From the NCBI RefSeq assembly GCF_000017265.1, contig NC_011144.1, positions 2,954,001 through 3,018,000 of the forward strand: DNA of 64,000 nucleotides. Direction: 5' to 3'. Both the position numbers and the translations under genes were made by a program. The notes below the pieces were generated by a model. It ran no database searches. It was not told where the DNA came from and saw only the letters and a program-made list of their open reading frames with translations. The stretch is from Phenylobacterium zucineum HLK1. GTDB taxonomy: Bacteria; Pseudomonadota; Alphaproteobacteria; Caulobacterales; Caulobacteraceae. This document shows, one piece after another, positions 30,874 through 39,183 of the stretch. The stretch's first letter is position 1. Each line of letters starts with the position of its first letter.

Positions 30874-32511
30874 ATGTCGCGCAGCGGCGCCGAACTCGCG
30901 GACACCACGCCGGACGAGGGTCCTGCGGCCCTGGTGGAAGCGGCGGCGCTGTGGCTGGCGGACGGCCGCATCGACGAGGCGGCCGACGCCGCCCGGCAGG
31001 CGGCCCTGCTGGGCGCCTCGGACGAGCGGACCTGGTCCGTGCTGGCGGCCGCCCTCGAGGCGCAGGACGATGTGGCCGGCGCCTATTCCGCCTGCGAGGA
31101 ATGGCTGAAGGTCGCCGCCGACCCGCAGGCTGCAGCTCCGCGCATGGCGCGGCTCGCGCTGCGCCTCGGCCACAACGAAACCGCCGAGTACCTGCTCACC
31201 CCGCTGATGGAGGCAGGCGGCGCCGAGCCCGCCGCGGTCGCCGATCTCGCCCTCGCCCAGGCCGGCCTCGGCGCCTTCGACCGGGCCCAGGAGACGCTGA
31301 AGGCCGGCCTCACCGCCGCGCCCGGCGAGTCCCTGCTCTGGATCGTCCTCGGCGAGGTGCTCGCCCTGCAGGGACGGCAGGCGGACTGCGTCGTCTTCTT
31401 CGAGGAAGCCCTGCGGCTGGACCCCGCATCCGGCCGCGCCAAAGACGGACTGGCCGACGCGCTCCTGTCCATCGGCGAGCGGGACCGGGCGCTGGTCCTC
31501 GGCGGCGAGGCGGTGGACGAGGCGCCCGTCCGCGCCATCGCCCAGGCAAGGCGGCTGCTCGCCAGCGGACAGCTGGCCGAGGGCTGGGCGCTTCATGCCC
31601 GGGCCTTCGAAACGGGACCACTCGTCGGCAAGGCCGCCGCGCCCCGCTGGTCCCCGCCCGAGCCGCTTCCCGGCCCAATCCTGCTGCTCGGCGAGGAAAG
31701 CGTCGCCGACGAGATCCTGCTCGCCCACGCGGTCAGCGACCTGATCGCCGCCGGCCACTCCGCCGTACTCGCGGTGCGGCCGGTCTGGGTGGAGCTGGCC
31801 GGGCGTTCGTTTCCCGGCGCCTCCGCGGTGCGCCTGGCGACGCGGCGGCTCGGGCGCGGCGTGGAACACGCCGCCGAGCTGGTCACGCCCTACATGCAAG
31901 AGGGGCGGATGATCGGCGCCTGGACGCCGCTGCGGTCGCTGCCCGCCCTCTACCGGGCGACGCCGGCCGCCTTCGCGACGCGCCGACCCTATCTGACGGC
32001 CGACCCGGAGCGGGTCGCCGCCTGGCGGAGCTGGTTGGACGGCCTGGGCCCTGGACTGAAGGCCGGCCTCATCTGGCGCAGCGCGCTGCCGGACAGCTTC
32101 GGCGCGCCGCCGCCGCCGTTGGGAGGGCTGAGCCTGGCGCTCACGCGCGAGGGCGTGGAGGTGGTCTCGCTGCAGGACCGCGGGATCATGGGCGAGGCCG
32201 ACTGGCTCCGGGACGCCTTCGGCCTGCGGGTGCATGAGGCGCCGGGGCTCGACCTCAAGACCCTGGACGACCTGGCCGCGCTCGCCTGCGCGCTGGACGT
32301 GGTGATCGGGCCGCCGGACGGGGTGACCTACCTCGCCGCGGCCTGCGGCGTGCGGACCTGGTTCCTCGCGCCGGAGCGGCACTGGGCCATGCTCGGTCAG
32401 GACGAGTTCCCATGGTTCCCCGAGGCCCGCGCGTTCCGGATCACGCCGAAGGGCGGCTGGGCCGCGGCGATGGCCGAACTGTCGGACGCCCTGGACGATC
32501 TCGCCGGCTGA
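30874..32511 (+). CDS. TPR protein with GT-B-like transferase domain, FlmG-like layout
   Basis: 545 residues. The N-terminal half (about 1-230) is a run of tetratricopeptide-like helical pairs (for example LWLADGRIDEAADAARQAA and LRLGHNETAEYLLTPLME). The C-terminal half resembles GT9/GT-B transferases (ILLLGEESVADEILLAHAV; AGLIWRSALPD; VVIGPPDGVTYLAAACGVRTWFLA). A TPR domain fused to a GT-B domain is the layout of FlmG, which in Caulobacter binds flagellin through the TPRs and adds pseudaminic acid. With pse genes on both sides, flagellin glycosylation is the best guess, not proven. Confidence 0.8.
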   Translation: MSRSGAELADTTPDEGPAALVEAAALWLADGRIDEAADAARQAALLGASDERTWSVLAAALEAQDDVAGAYSACEEWLKVAADPQAAAPRMARLALRLGHNETAEYLLTPLMEAGGAEPAAVADLALAQAGLGAFDRAQETLKAGLTAAPGESLLWIVLGEVLALQGRQADCVVFFEEALRLDPASGRAKDGLADALLSIGERDRALVLGGEAVDEAPVRAIAQARRLLASGQLAEGWALHARAFETGPLVGKAAAPRWSPPEPLPGPILLLGEESVADEILLAHAVSDLIAAGHSAVLAVRPVWVELAGRSFPGASAVRLATRRLGRGVEHAAELVTPYMQEGRMIGAWTPLRSLPALYRATPAAFATRRPYLTADPERVAAWRSWLDGLGPGLKAGLIWRSALPDSFGAPPPPLGGLSLALTREGVEVVSLQDRGIMGEADWLRDAFGLRVHEAPGLDLKTLDDLAALACALDVVIGPPDGVTYLAAACGVRTWFLAPERHWAMLGQDEFPWFPEARAFRITPKGGWAAAMAELSDALDDLAG

Positions 32512-32516
32512 GTTGC

Positions 32517-34187
32517 TCAGCCGGCTACGGCGCGCGCTGCAGGAACCTGCGACGCCTGGGCCAGCATGGCGCGGAAGGACGCCTCGAGGCGCCGGACGAA
32601 GCCGGCCTCGTCGCACAACGGGCCTTCGTCGAATCCGGGGCGGACCCTGGTCCGCAGCCGGTCGAGGCCGTCGATATCGCCGATCAGCTCCAGGGCGCGG
32701 GCGACGAACGCCTCGGGCGTGTCGGTCACGAGCTCCGGCAGCCCGGCCGCCTCGAGAAGCCCTCGGGCATAGACGCCGCCGACGCTGTCCTCCGCCATCG
32801 CGAGCACCGGCACGCCGTTCGACAGCGCCTCCAGCGTCGTGGTCGAGCCGGGCGAGGGCCAGCTGTCCAGCATCAGGTCCACGACCTGGAACGTGCGGAC
32901 GTATTCCTCACCCGTGCTGTGGCCGCCGAACAGGAGCTGTTCGACCGCCACGCCGTGCGCCAGGAAGCGCGCCCGGGTCGTCTCCTGCAGCAGCGGGTCC
33001 GCGTAGTAGCGGTACTTCAGCAGCAGGCGGCTGTTACGGGCGTTGCGCAGCACGGTGGCCCAGGCCGCAAGGCATCCGTCGCTGAGCTTCGCCGGATGAT
33101 TGAACGACGCCAGGGTGACCACGCCCGCGGCCTTGGCGGGGGTCTCGACGGGAGCCAAGCGGTCCGCCGACGCCCGGAACGGCGAGAACACCGGCCCGGC
33201 CCGCCAGAGCGTCTCCGCAAACTGGTCCGAGAGGTCCGGCGCGCCCGGGACCTCGCCGTGCAGGACGTAGTCGATCTGCGGCAGGCCCGTCGTGTGAAAG
33301 AAGTTGATCCAGGCGACCTGCACCGGCGCGGGCTTGCGGGCGAACACGCCCAGGCGACATCCCGCGGTGTGGCCCCAGCAGTCGTTCAGCACGTCGATCC
33401 CGTCGGCCCGGATCAGGTCCGCCGCGGCGGCGTCGTCCAGGCCGCCGATCGGCCGCACGCGGATCCACGCCGGCCAGTCCGCCTCGGTGGCCGCCTCGGC
33501 GGGATAGAGGGTGACCTCGACCGCGTCGGGATCGTGCCCCTCGAGGATCGGGGCGATGAACTGGCGCAGCTGTGAGCCGGCGAATCTCGGGGCGACGTAG
33601 CCGATGCGCAGCTTCCGCCCCGCGGCCGGCTGGACGGCGTTCGGCGCCGGCGGCGGCAGGTTCGCCCACCGCGCAGCCCAGGCCCGCGCCTCGGCGACGT
33701 AGAAGTCCTCGCCGCGGAAAAGCTGGGCGTAGACGAGGAAGTTGTGCAGGGCCGCCGACGGGAAGTTCTCCAGCGCCACCTGCAGGTAGAGGACGGCCTC
33801 CTCGATGCGGCCCTGGTGCTGCAGCGACAGGGCCAGGTTCAGAAGGCCCGCCGCGTCGATCTGGCCGGTGCTCAGCGCCATCCCCCAGGCCACCGAGGCG
33901 CAGGCGACGAGATTCTGGCCGTAGAGCTGCACGGCGACCTGGCCGGCGTAGGCGGGATCGGTCCGCAGGCGCCCCACATCCACGCCGGCGCCCTTCAGCA
34001 GCCCCATGGCATGCAGCGTGCGCGCGTCGTTCAGCACGTCGTCCGCCGGCTCGCCCGCCTGCATCATGGCCGCGGCCAGCCAGTAGCGGGGCGCCGGGTC
34101 CGAGGGGGCCTGGGCGGCGGCCTCGGCGAAGACGGGCAGGGCCGCGGCGGCGTCGCCGACCAGCAGAGCGTCTCGGGCGGCCTCCAC
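32517..34187 (-). CDS. TPR protein with SPINDLY/O-GlcNAc-transferase-like domain
   Basis: 556 residues. Short TPR-like repeats fill the first 180 residues (LLVGDAAAALPVFAEAAAQ; LALSLQHQGRIEEAVLYL). From about residue 195 the GT41-type domain appears: LRIGYVAPRFAGSQLRQF, VQVAWINFFHTTGLPQIDY, VTLASFNHPAKLSDGCLAAWATVL and SPGSTTTLEALSNGVPVLAM, as in bacterial SPINDLY-family transferases. It likely glycosylates a protein. The start is the GTG at 34187, preceded by GAAGG seven bases upstream; an overlapping GTG at 34193 (GTGA with the phyH stop) is an alternative. It is tightly coupled to the PhyH gene. Confidence 0.82.
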   Translation of the reverse strand: MEAARDALLVGDAAAALPVFAEAAAQAPSDPAPRYWLAAAMMQAGEPADDVLNDARTLHAMGLLKGAGVDVGRLRTDPAYAGQVAVQLYGQNLVACASVAWGMALSTGQIDAAGLLNLALSLQHQGRIEEAVLYLQVALENFPSAALHNFLVYAQLFRGEDFYVAEARAWAARWANLPPPAPNAVQPAAGRKLRIGYVAPRFAGSQLRQFIAPILEGHDPDAVEVTLYPAEAATEADWPAWIRVRPIGGLDDAAAADLIRADGIDVLNDCWGHTAGCRLGVFARKPAPVQVAWINFFHTTGLPQIDYVLHGEVPGAPDLSDQFAETLWRAGPVFSPFRASADRLAPVETPAKAAGVVTLASFNHPAKLSDGCLAAWATVLRNARNSRLLLKYRYYADPLLQETTRARFLAHGVAVEQLLFGGHSTGEEYVRTFQVVDLMLDSWPSPGSTTTLEALSNGVPVLAMAEDSVGGVYARGLLEAAGLPELVTDTPEAFVARALELIGDIDGLDRLRTRVRPGFDEGPLCDEAGFVRRLEASFRAMLAQASQVPAARAVAG

Positions 34188-34189
34188 CC

Positions 34190-35131
34190 TCACGCCTTCA
34201 GCACGGTGTTCTGTCGGATCACCGCGGCGCCGGCGGCGTCGAGATCCTTGCGGGTGTCCGAGAGGCTCAGGGGGCCGGAAAGCGTGGCGTTCACCGCGTC
34301 CATGCCCGACCGCTTCGCCGCGCTGCGGGCGATGAGGTAGCGCAATGAGATCCGCTCGTGGTCGGCGGCGTCCGGCTGGGTGCCGTGGAGGGTGCAGGCG
34401 TGCCACATGGCGGCGAAGCCGGTCCCACCGGTCAGGATGCGCTGGCGCACACCCGCCTCGCCATGGGGGCCGTTGCGGTAGAGCCAGGCATCGTCGGCCG
34501 TGCGGGTGAGATCGTGCGGGAACACCGAGCCGCCGAGGCGGTGGCTGCCCTCCAGCAGGTAGAGCGGCGCGTCGGCCCGGGTCACCGGATGCAGGTAGAC
34601 GTAGAGGGTCAGGAAGTCGGCTTCCCGGTCCTTGTAGTCGATCAGGTCCTGGTGGAAGTCGATGCCGTAGAAATAGGTCACGTCCCGGCAGGCCGGCTTC
34701 ACATAGGCGCCGAGGTTGTTGACCGGATTGCCGTGGATCCGCCGGCGCAGCCACTCGGGCACGCTCTTGGCCGGCACCCCGCAGACGACTTTCTTGTTGA
34801 GGATCTCATAGCCCTCGCCCAGCAGGGCGGTCAGGGCCTCGACGATGTGCGGCGCCTGCTCCACGAAGCCCAGGCGGTCCTCGAAGCGCTCCAGCACGTT
34901 GCGGCCGGGCTTGGGATTGACGCCGGTGTACTGCGGGTCTGCGTCGAACTCGGCCTCGCTCAGGAACAGCGTCTCGTCGAAGCGCCGCAGCCCTCGGATC
35001 TGCGTCAGGAGGTCGGCCGCCGCGGCCGGGTCCACCTGCTGCTCGAAGACGTGCGCGCCGTCGCGCACGAAGTCCGAGACGACCTGGTCCGCAAGGCTCG
35101 GGATGGTCTTGGGCTGAGCCATGGCGCTCAT
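34190..35131 (-). CDS. Phytanoyl-CoA dioxygenase (PhyH) family protein
   Basis: 313 residues. An Fe(II)/2-oxoglutarate oxygenase: the HxD of the metal site is in FHQDLIDY (near residue 158), a distal His in CTLHGTQPDA, and an Arg in RISLRYLI for 2OG. PhyH relatives hydroxylate diverse small molecules, including sugars and lipids. Sitting in a pseudaminic acid/glycosylation locus, it may hydroxylate a sugar or lipid carrier; this is inference. The start has GGGAG about seven bases before the ATG. The next gene begins at or just past its stop. Confidence 0.82.
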   Translation of the reverse strand: MSAMAQPKTIPSLADQVVSDFVRDGAHVFEQQVDPAAAADLLTQIRGLRRFDETLFLSEAEFDADPQYTGVNPKPGRNVLERFEDRLGFVEQAPHIVEALTALLGEGYEILNKKVVCGVPAKSVPEWLRRRIHGNPVNNLGAYVKPACRDVTYFYGIDFHQDLIDYKDREADFLTLYVYLHPVTRADAPLYLLEGSHRLGGSVFPHDLTRTADDAWLYRNGPHGEAGVRQRILTGGTGFAAMWHACTLHGTQPDAADHERISLRYLIARSAAKRSGMDAVNATLSGPLSLSDTRKDLDAAGAAVIRQNTVLKA

Positions 35132-35236
35132 GAGGGGCTCCCTCGCGGATATCCGCGCAGCGGCGACGTCAGCAGAGTCGCGTTAACCCTAGCTTACCCC
35201 CCGCGGCGCCAGGATCGGCCGCGACGGAGAGCCGCC

Positions 35237-35977
35237 CTGCCCCCCACCCGAAACCCCGCCGCGACCCTGGCCATCCTCCAGGCCCGGCTGAGCTCCACCC
35301 GGCTGCCGGGCAAGGTGCTGAAGCCGATCCTCGGCGAGCCCATGATCCTGCGCCAGATCGAGCGGACCCGCCGCTCCCGGCGTCTGGACCGGCTGGTGGT
35401 GGCGACCAGCGTCGATCCCAGCGACGACCCGCTCGCCGAGGTGCTGGAAGGCGCCGGCGTGGAGGTGTTCCGCGGGCCCCTGGACGACGTCCTGGCCCGC
35501 TTCATCGGCGCGCTGGACGCCTGGCCGGCCAAGGCGGTCGTGCGGCTGACCGCCGACTGCCCTCTGATCGACCCGCAGGTGCTGGACGCCACCGTCGACC
35601 TGCTGGCGACCACGGGGGCCGACTACGCCCACTGCCGCACCCAGAGCGAGGGATTCCCCAAGGGCCAGGACGTGGAGGCCATGACGGTCGAGACCCTTCG
35701 GCGGGCCGCCGCCCTCGCGCAGACGCGCGAGGAGCGCGAGCACGTCACCTGGGGGGTCTGGAGCCGCCCCGACCGCTACCGCATCGCGCGGCTCATGCCG
35801 CCGCAGGAATGGGGCCACGTCCGCTGGACGGTGGACCGGCCCGACGACCTGGAGTTCGTGACGCAGGTCTACGAGGCGCTGTATCCGCGCAACCCCGCCT
35901 TCACCTCGGACGACGTGCGCGCCTTCGTGAGCAGCCGCCCGGACCTGGCTGGCTGGGGCGGCGAGCCCCGCGTCTAG
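35237..35977 (+). CDS. SpsF-like cytidylyltransferase family protein, probable CTG start
   Basis: 246 residues if it starts at CTG 35237. The nucleotide-binding N terminus (LAILQARLSSTRLPGKVLKP) and later LTADCPLIDP and VRWTVDRPDDLEFV match the SpsF/CMP-KDO-synthetase-like family, which activates sugars as CMP or similar nucleotide derivatives. No ATG, GTG or TTG precedes the conserved start in a sensible position; CTG follows GGAGA with a 7-base spacer. The first internal ATG would remove the nucleotide-binding loop. It may act as the pathway's activating enzyme in place of PseF, but it is not PseF-like in sequence. Its 3' end overlaps pseH by 4 bases. Confidence 0.75.
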   Translation: MPPTRNPAATLAILQARLSSTRLPGKVLKPILGEPMILRQIERTRRSRRLDRLVVATSVDPSDDPLAEVLEGAGVEVFRGPLDDVLARFIGALDAWPAKAVVRLTADCPLIDPQVLDATVDLLATTGADYAHCRTQSEGFPKGQDVEAMTVETLRRAAALAQTREEREHVTWGVWSRPDRYRIARLMPPQEWGHVRWTVDRPDDLEFVTQVYEALYPRNPAFTSDDVRAFVSSRPDLAGWGGEPRV

Positions 35978-36549
35978 GGCGCGTCCGGCAGGGCGGCGGG
36001 GTCGATCCCCTTCTCGCGCAGCCGCGCCTCGACGGCGGGCCTGGCCCCCGCCCAGTCGGCCTTGAGCATGCCCAGGCCCACCACGTCCTGGAACCGCCCG
36101 CCCTTGCAGACGTGCTCGCGGTACTCGGCCTCGCGCCGGAAGCCGAAGCTCTCGTGCAGCTTCCAGACGGCCTCGTTCTCCTTGAGGACCTCGCACCACA
36201 GCTTGTTGAAGTTCATCGTCTCGAAGACGTGGCGCAGGACGATGTACTCGACCTGCGCGCCGACGCCCCGCCCGCGGGTGGACGGGTCGGCCAGATAGTA
36301 GGCCCAGTCGCAGCGGCGCACGATGGGATCGATCCTGGTCAGGTTCGCCAGGCCCACCGGCCGGCCGTCCATCTCGATGATCCAGTACCGGCGGTCCTCG
36401 GCCGTCAGCGCCGCGGCGAACCAGCGGTCGTGCTCGGCCTGCCCGATGCGGTGGTCGGTGTACATGAAGGCCGACACGTCGGGCGAGTTGCGCCACTCCA
36501 GCAGGCGGGCGCTGTCCTCGTGCTCGACCTTGCGCAGCCGGACGCTCAT
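35974..36549 (-). CDS. pseH: UDP-4-amino-4,6-dideoxy-N-acetyl-beta-L-altrosamine N-acetyltransferase
   Basis: 191 residues, GNAT fold. Seen: VRLRKVEHEDSARLLEWRN at the start, DWAYYLADPSTRGRGVGAQVEYIVL holding the acetyl-CoA loop, and NEAVWKLHESFGFRREAEYREHV, all typical of PseH. It makes the 2,4-diacetamido sugar that PseG then releases. The ATG overlaps the pseI stop as ATGA, so the two are translationally coupled. The order pseI-pseH in one unit supports the assignment. Confidence 0.87.
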   Translation of the reverse strand: MSVRLRKVEHEDSARLLEWRNSPDVSAFMYTDHRIGQAEHDRWFAAALTAEDRRYWIIEMDGRPVGLANLTRIDPIVRRCDWAYYLADPSTRGRGVGAQVEYIVLRHVFETMNFNKLWCEVLKENEAVWKLHESFGFRREAEYREHVCKGGRFQDVVGLGMLKADWAGARPAVEARLREKGIDPAALPDAP

Positions 36550-37604
36550 CGGCTCACCATATCCCACGCCAGGGGCTCCCCCCGCCTCAGGTCCCGCGTC
36601 GCGGGGCGGCCCAGCACCGCCTCCAGCTCAGCCGGAGGCAGACCGTCGCCCGGCCGGATCGAGCGCACATTGAGCCTGGTCAACGGCTCGCCGGCCTTCA
36701 CGTCGGCCGCCACGTAGAGCGAACGACGGAACTGCACGTTCCCCCGCTCGGCCCCTACCAGATCGTACTGGGCCCGGCCCAGGGCCCGCCAGGCGGCCTT
36801 GCAGTCGCGCACCAGGGCCGCGAACTCGGCCGGCTCCAGGCTGAAGGCCGCGTCGGGTCCGCCGTCAGCCCGGGCGAGGGTGAAGTGCTTCTCGATCACC
36901 GAGGCGCCCAGGGCCACGGCCGCGACTGCGGCCGCCGTTCCGGGCGTGTGGTCCGAAAGCCCGACCGGACAGGCGAAGCGCTGCGCCATGTCGGCGACCG
37001 TGCGGACGTTGGCGTCCTCGAGCGGCGCCGGATAGCTGGAGACGCAGTGCAGCAGCACCACCCCCGGCGCGCCCGCCGACAGCGCCGCATCGCGCGCCGC
37101 CTCGATCTCGGCGAGGTTGGCCATGCCGGTCGAGATGATCAGCGGCTTGCCCTTGGACGCGGCGTAGCGGATCAGCGGCAGGTCCACGGCCTCGAAGGAG
37201 GCGATCTTGTAGGCGGGAGCGTCCAGCCCGGCGAGCAGGTCCACCGCCGTCTCGTCGAACGGGCTGGAGAACAGGATCACGCCCAGCTCGCGCGCCCGCC
37301 GGAACAGCGCCGCGTGCCACTCGTAGGGCGTCTGGGCCTCGCGGTAGAGCTCGTAGAGGCTGCGGCCGTCCCACAGGCCCCCGCGGATCCGGAATTCCGG
37401 CCGGTCCACGTCCATGGTGATGGTGTCGGCGGTGTAGGTCTGGATCTTGACCGCGTCGCAGCCAGTCGCCGCCGCCGCGTCGATCATCGCCAGCGCCCGC
37501 TCCAGGCTGCCGTTGTGGTTGCCCGACAGCTCGCAGATCACGAACGGCTCGTGACCGGCCCCCACCTTGCGCCCGGCGATCTCGACCTGCGGATGAGTCG
37601 ACAT
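36546..37604 (-). CDS. pseI: Pseudaminic acid synthase
   Basis: 352 residues. NeuB-type TIM barrel followed by a C-terminal SAF/antifreeze-like domain: VICELSGNHNGSLERALAMI at the N terminus, VKIQTYTADTITMD, FSSPFDETAVDLLAGLDAPAYKIASFE in pieces, IEKHFTLAR, and RRSLYVAADVKAGEPLT in the SAF domain. It condenses the altrose derivative with phosphoenolpyruvate to make pseudaminic acid. The FSSPFD and KIASFE forms favour pseudaminic over sialic acid synthase. The upstream spacer carries two twin hairpins. Confidence 0.9.
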   Translation of the reverse strand: MSTHPQVEIAGRKVGAGHEPFVICELSGNHNGSLERALAMIDAAAATGCDAVKIQTYTADTITMDVDRPEFRIRGGLWDGRSLYELYREAQTPYEWHAALFRRARELGVILFSSPFDETAVDLLAGLDAPAYKIASFEAVDLPLIRYAASKGKPLIISTGMANLAEIEAARDAALSAGAPGVVLLHCVSSYPAPLEDANVRTVADMAQRFACPVGLSDHTPGTAAAVAAVALGASVIEKHFTLARADGGPDAAFSLEPAEFAALVRDCKAAWRALGRAQYDLVGAERGNVQFRRSLYVAADVKAGEPLTRLNVRSIRPGDGLPPAELEAVLGRPATRDLRRGEPLAWDMVSR

Positions 37605-37624
37605 GGCGCCATTCTACGCCACCT

Positions 37625-37670
37625 GCGCCCTGAAGGGCGCGTTAAGCACGAGGGCCGCCCTTGAAGGGCG
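37625..37670 (-). terminator. Twin stem-loops between a small membrane protein gene and pseI
   Basis: Two near-identical hairpins: GCGCCC-TGAA-GGGCGC (37625-37640) and CGCCC-TTGAA-GGGCG (37656-37670), 15 bases apart. They lie directly after the stop of the 48-residue gene on the minus strand and 20 bases before pseI. They may terminate the small gene or fold in the pseI leader. No T-tract follows either. Confidence 0.5.
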
Positions 37671-37672
37671 GG

Positions 37673-37819
37673 TCATGTCTTCGGCGGGCCCTTGCGTCCG
37701 CCCGCCGCCCAGAGGGCCACGCCAAGGGCGACGCCCACCGCGATCCCGACGGCGGCGTTGTCCATCACCGCGCCGATCCCCGCGCCGAGGGCGATGCCGA
37801 TCGCGATCCACAGGGCCAT
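37673..37819 (-). CDS. 48-residue glycine-zipper membrane protein
   Basis: The ATG at 37819 is preceded by AGGAG with a 7-base spacer, and the frame closes at TGA 37673. The product is nearly all Ala, Gly, Val and Ile in alternating GxxxG/AxxxG patterns (LGAGIGAVMDNAAVGIAVGV), a classic glycine zipper with two hydrophobic segments and a basic KGPPKT tail. It is too short for many gene finders. It could be a small membrane or pore-like protein; function unknown. It diverges from trxB across 49 bases. Confidence 0.7.
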   Translation of the reverse strand: MALWIAIGIALGAGIGAVMDNAAVGIAVGVALGVALWAAGGRKGPPKT

Positions 37820-37868
37820 GACATCGCTCCTTGTCGCAACGGGCCAGAATCCAACTTACATAGGGGCG

Positions 37869-38888
37869 ATGTCCGAGAACGCTCCCCGCCCCGAACCCCG
37901 TTCCGTCCGCTGCCTGATCGTGGGCTCCGGCCCCGCGGGCTACACCGCCGCCATCTACGCCGCCCGGGCGCTGCTGAAGCCCGTGCTGATCCAGGGCATC
38001 CAGCCCGGCGGCCAGCTCACCATCACCACCGACGTGGAGAACTATCCGGGCTTCGCCGACGTCATCCAGGGGCCCTGGCTGATGGAGCAGATGCAGGCCC
38101 AGGCCGAGCACGTGGGCACCGAGATCGTCAACGACATCGTCGTGAAGGCCGACCTGTCGCAGCGGCCCTTCCGGCTGGAGACCGACAGCGGCCAGACCTG
38201 GCTCGCCGAGACCCTGATCATCGCCACCGGCGCCCAGGCCAAGTGGCTGGGGCTGGAGTCCGAGCAGAAGTTCCAGGGCTTCGGCGTCTCGGCCTGCGCC
38301 ACCTGCGACGGCTTCTTCTATCGCGGCAAGAACGTCGTGGTGGTCGGCGGCGGCAACACGGCGGTGGAGGAGGCCCTGTTCCTCACCAACTTCGCCGCCA
38401 AGGTGACGCTGGTGCATCGCCGCGACGAGCTGCGCGCCGAACGGATCCTGCAGGAGCGCCTGTTCAACCACGAGAAGATCGAGGTGATCTGGGACAGCGC
38501 CATCGACGAGGTGGTGGGCCAGACCGATCCGCTCGGCGTCACCGGCGTGCGGCTGAAGAACGTCAAGACGGGCGAGACCCGCGAGATCCCCTGCGACGGC
38601 GTGTTCATCGCCATCGGCCATGCGCCCGCCTCCGAGCTGTTCAAGGGCCAGCTCGAGATGGACGCCTCCGGCTATCTGAAGGTGAAGCCGGGCACGGCCT
38701 CGACGGCGATCCAGGGCGTCTACGCGGCGGGCGACGTCACCGACGACGTCTACCGCCAGGCGGTCACGGCGGCCGGAATGGGCTGCATGGCGGCGCTGGA
38801 GGCGGTCCGCTTCCTCGCCGAGGAGGACCACCGCAAGGCCCACCATCCGATCAGCCACGGCGAGGCTCAGAAGATCGGGGCCTGGTAG
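37869..38888 (+). CDS. trxB: Thioredoxin reductase
   Basis: 339 residues. FAD-binding GSGPAGYTAAIYAARA, the redox pair in ACATCDGFF near residue 150, the NADPH loop VVGGGNTAVEEALFL with HRRDELRAE, and the second FAD segment YAAGDVTDD are all in place. It reduces thioredoxin with NADPH in the cytoplasm. The ATG at 37869 follows a GGGG tract; a longer frame upstream would overlap the small divergent gene. Confidence 0.96.
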   Translation: MSENAPRPEPRSVRCLIVGSGPAGYTAAIYAARALLKPVLIQGIQPGGQLTITTDVENYPGFADVIQGPWLMEQMQAQAEHVGTEIVNDIVVKADLSQRPFRLETDSGQTWLAETLIIATGAQAKWLGLESEQKFQGFGVSACATCDGFFYRGKNVVVVGGGNTAVEEALFLTNFAAKVTLVHRRDELRAERILQERLFNHEKIEVIWDSAIDEVVGQTDPLGVTGVRLKNVKTGETREIPCDGVFIAIGHAPASELFKGQLEMDASGYLKVKPGTASTAIQGVYAAGDVTDDVYRQAVTAAGMGCMAALEAVRFLAEEDHRKAHHPISHGEAQKIGAW

Positions 38889-38954
38889 CCGCGCAACCGC
38901 AAATTGTACGGCCGCGCTGAAACCCGACCCCCTTTTGGCGGGTTGGGCGAGGCC

Positions 38955-39173
38955 ATGCGGAACAGCGAACGCTACGCAGAACAGGCCGAGGCGGTGACCA
39001 GGCTGGCGGCCAAGGCCGCGAGTGAGGCCGAGCGCGAGGTCTATCTGAACATCGCCGAGGGCTGGCGGAAGCTGGCCGGCGAGGCGATCCGGAACGAGCG
39101 CCACGCCTTTCACGACGCGCGCCGTGCACTGCGCGAGGCCGAGACCCGCGACGAAGGGGGCGGCGGGCGCTAG
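38955..39173 (+). CDS. Small helical protein, unknown
   Basis: 72 residues, charged and helical throughout (RYAEQAEAVTRLAAKAASEAERE; NIAEGWRKLAGEAIRNERH). It resembles short Caulobacterales/Rhizobiales proteins of the LNIAEGWRKLA type with no known role. The ATG at 38955 has GCGAGG before it. It is followed by the GNAT gene 10 bases on. Confidence 0.65.
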   Translation: MRNSERYAEQAEAVTRLAAKAASEAEREVYLNIAEGWRKLAGEAIRNERHAFHDARRALREAETRDEGGGGR

Positions 39174-39183
39174 GCTGGCGCCT

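Noticed and set aside
37692..37868. N-terminal extension of trxB
   Set aside because: The extension overlaps the small divergent gene, lacks the FAD-binding context and a ribosome site; 37869 is well placed.
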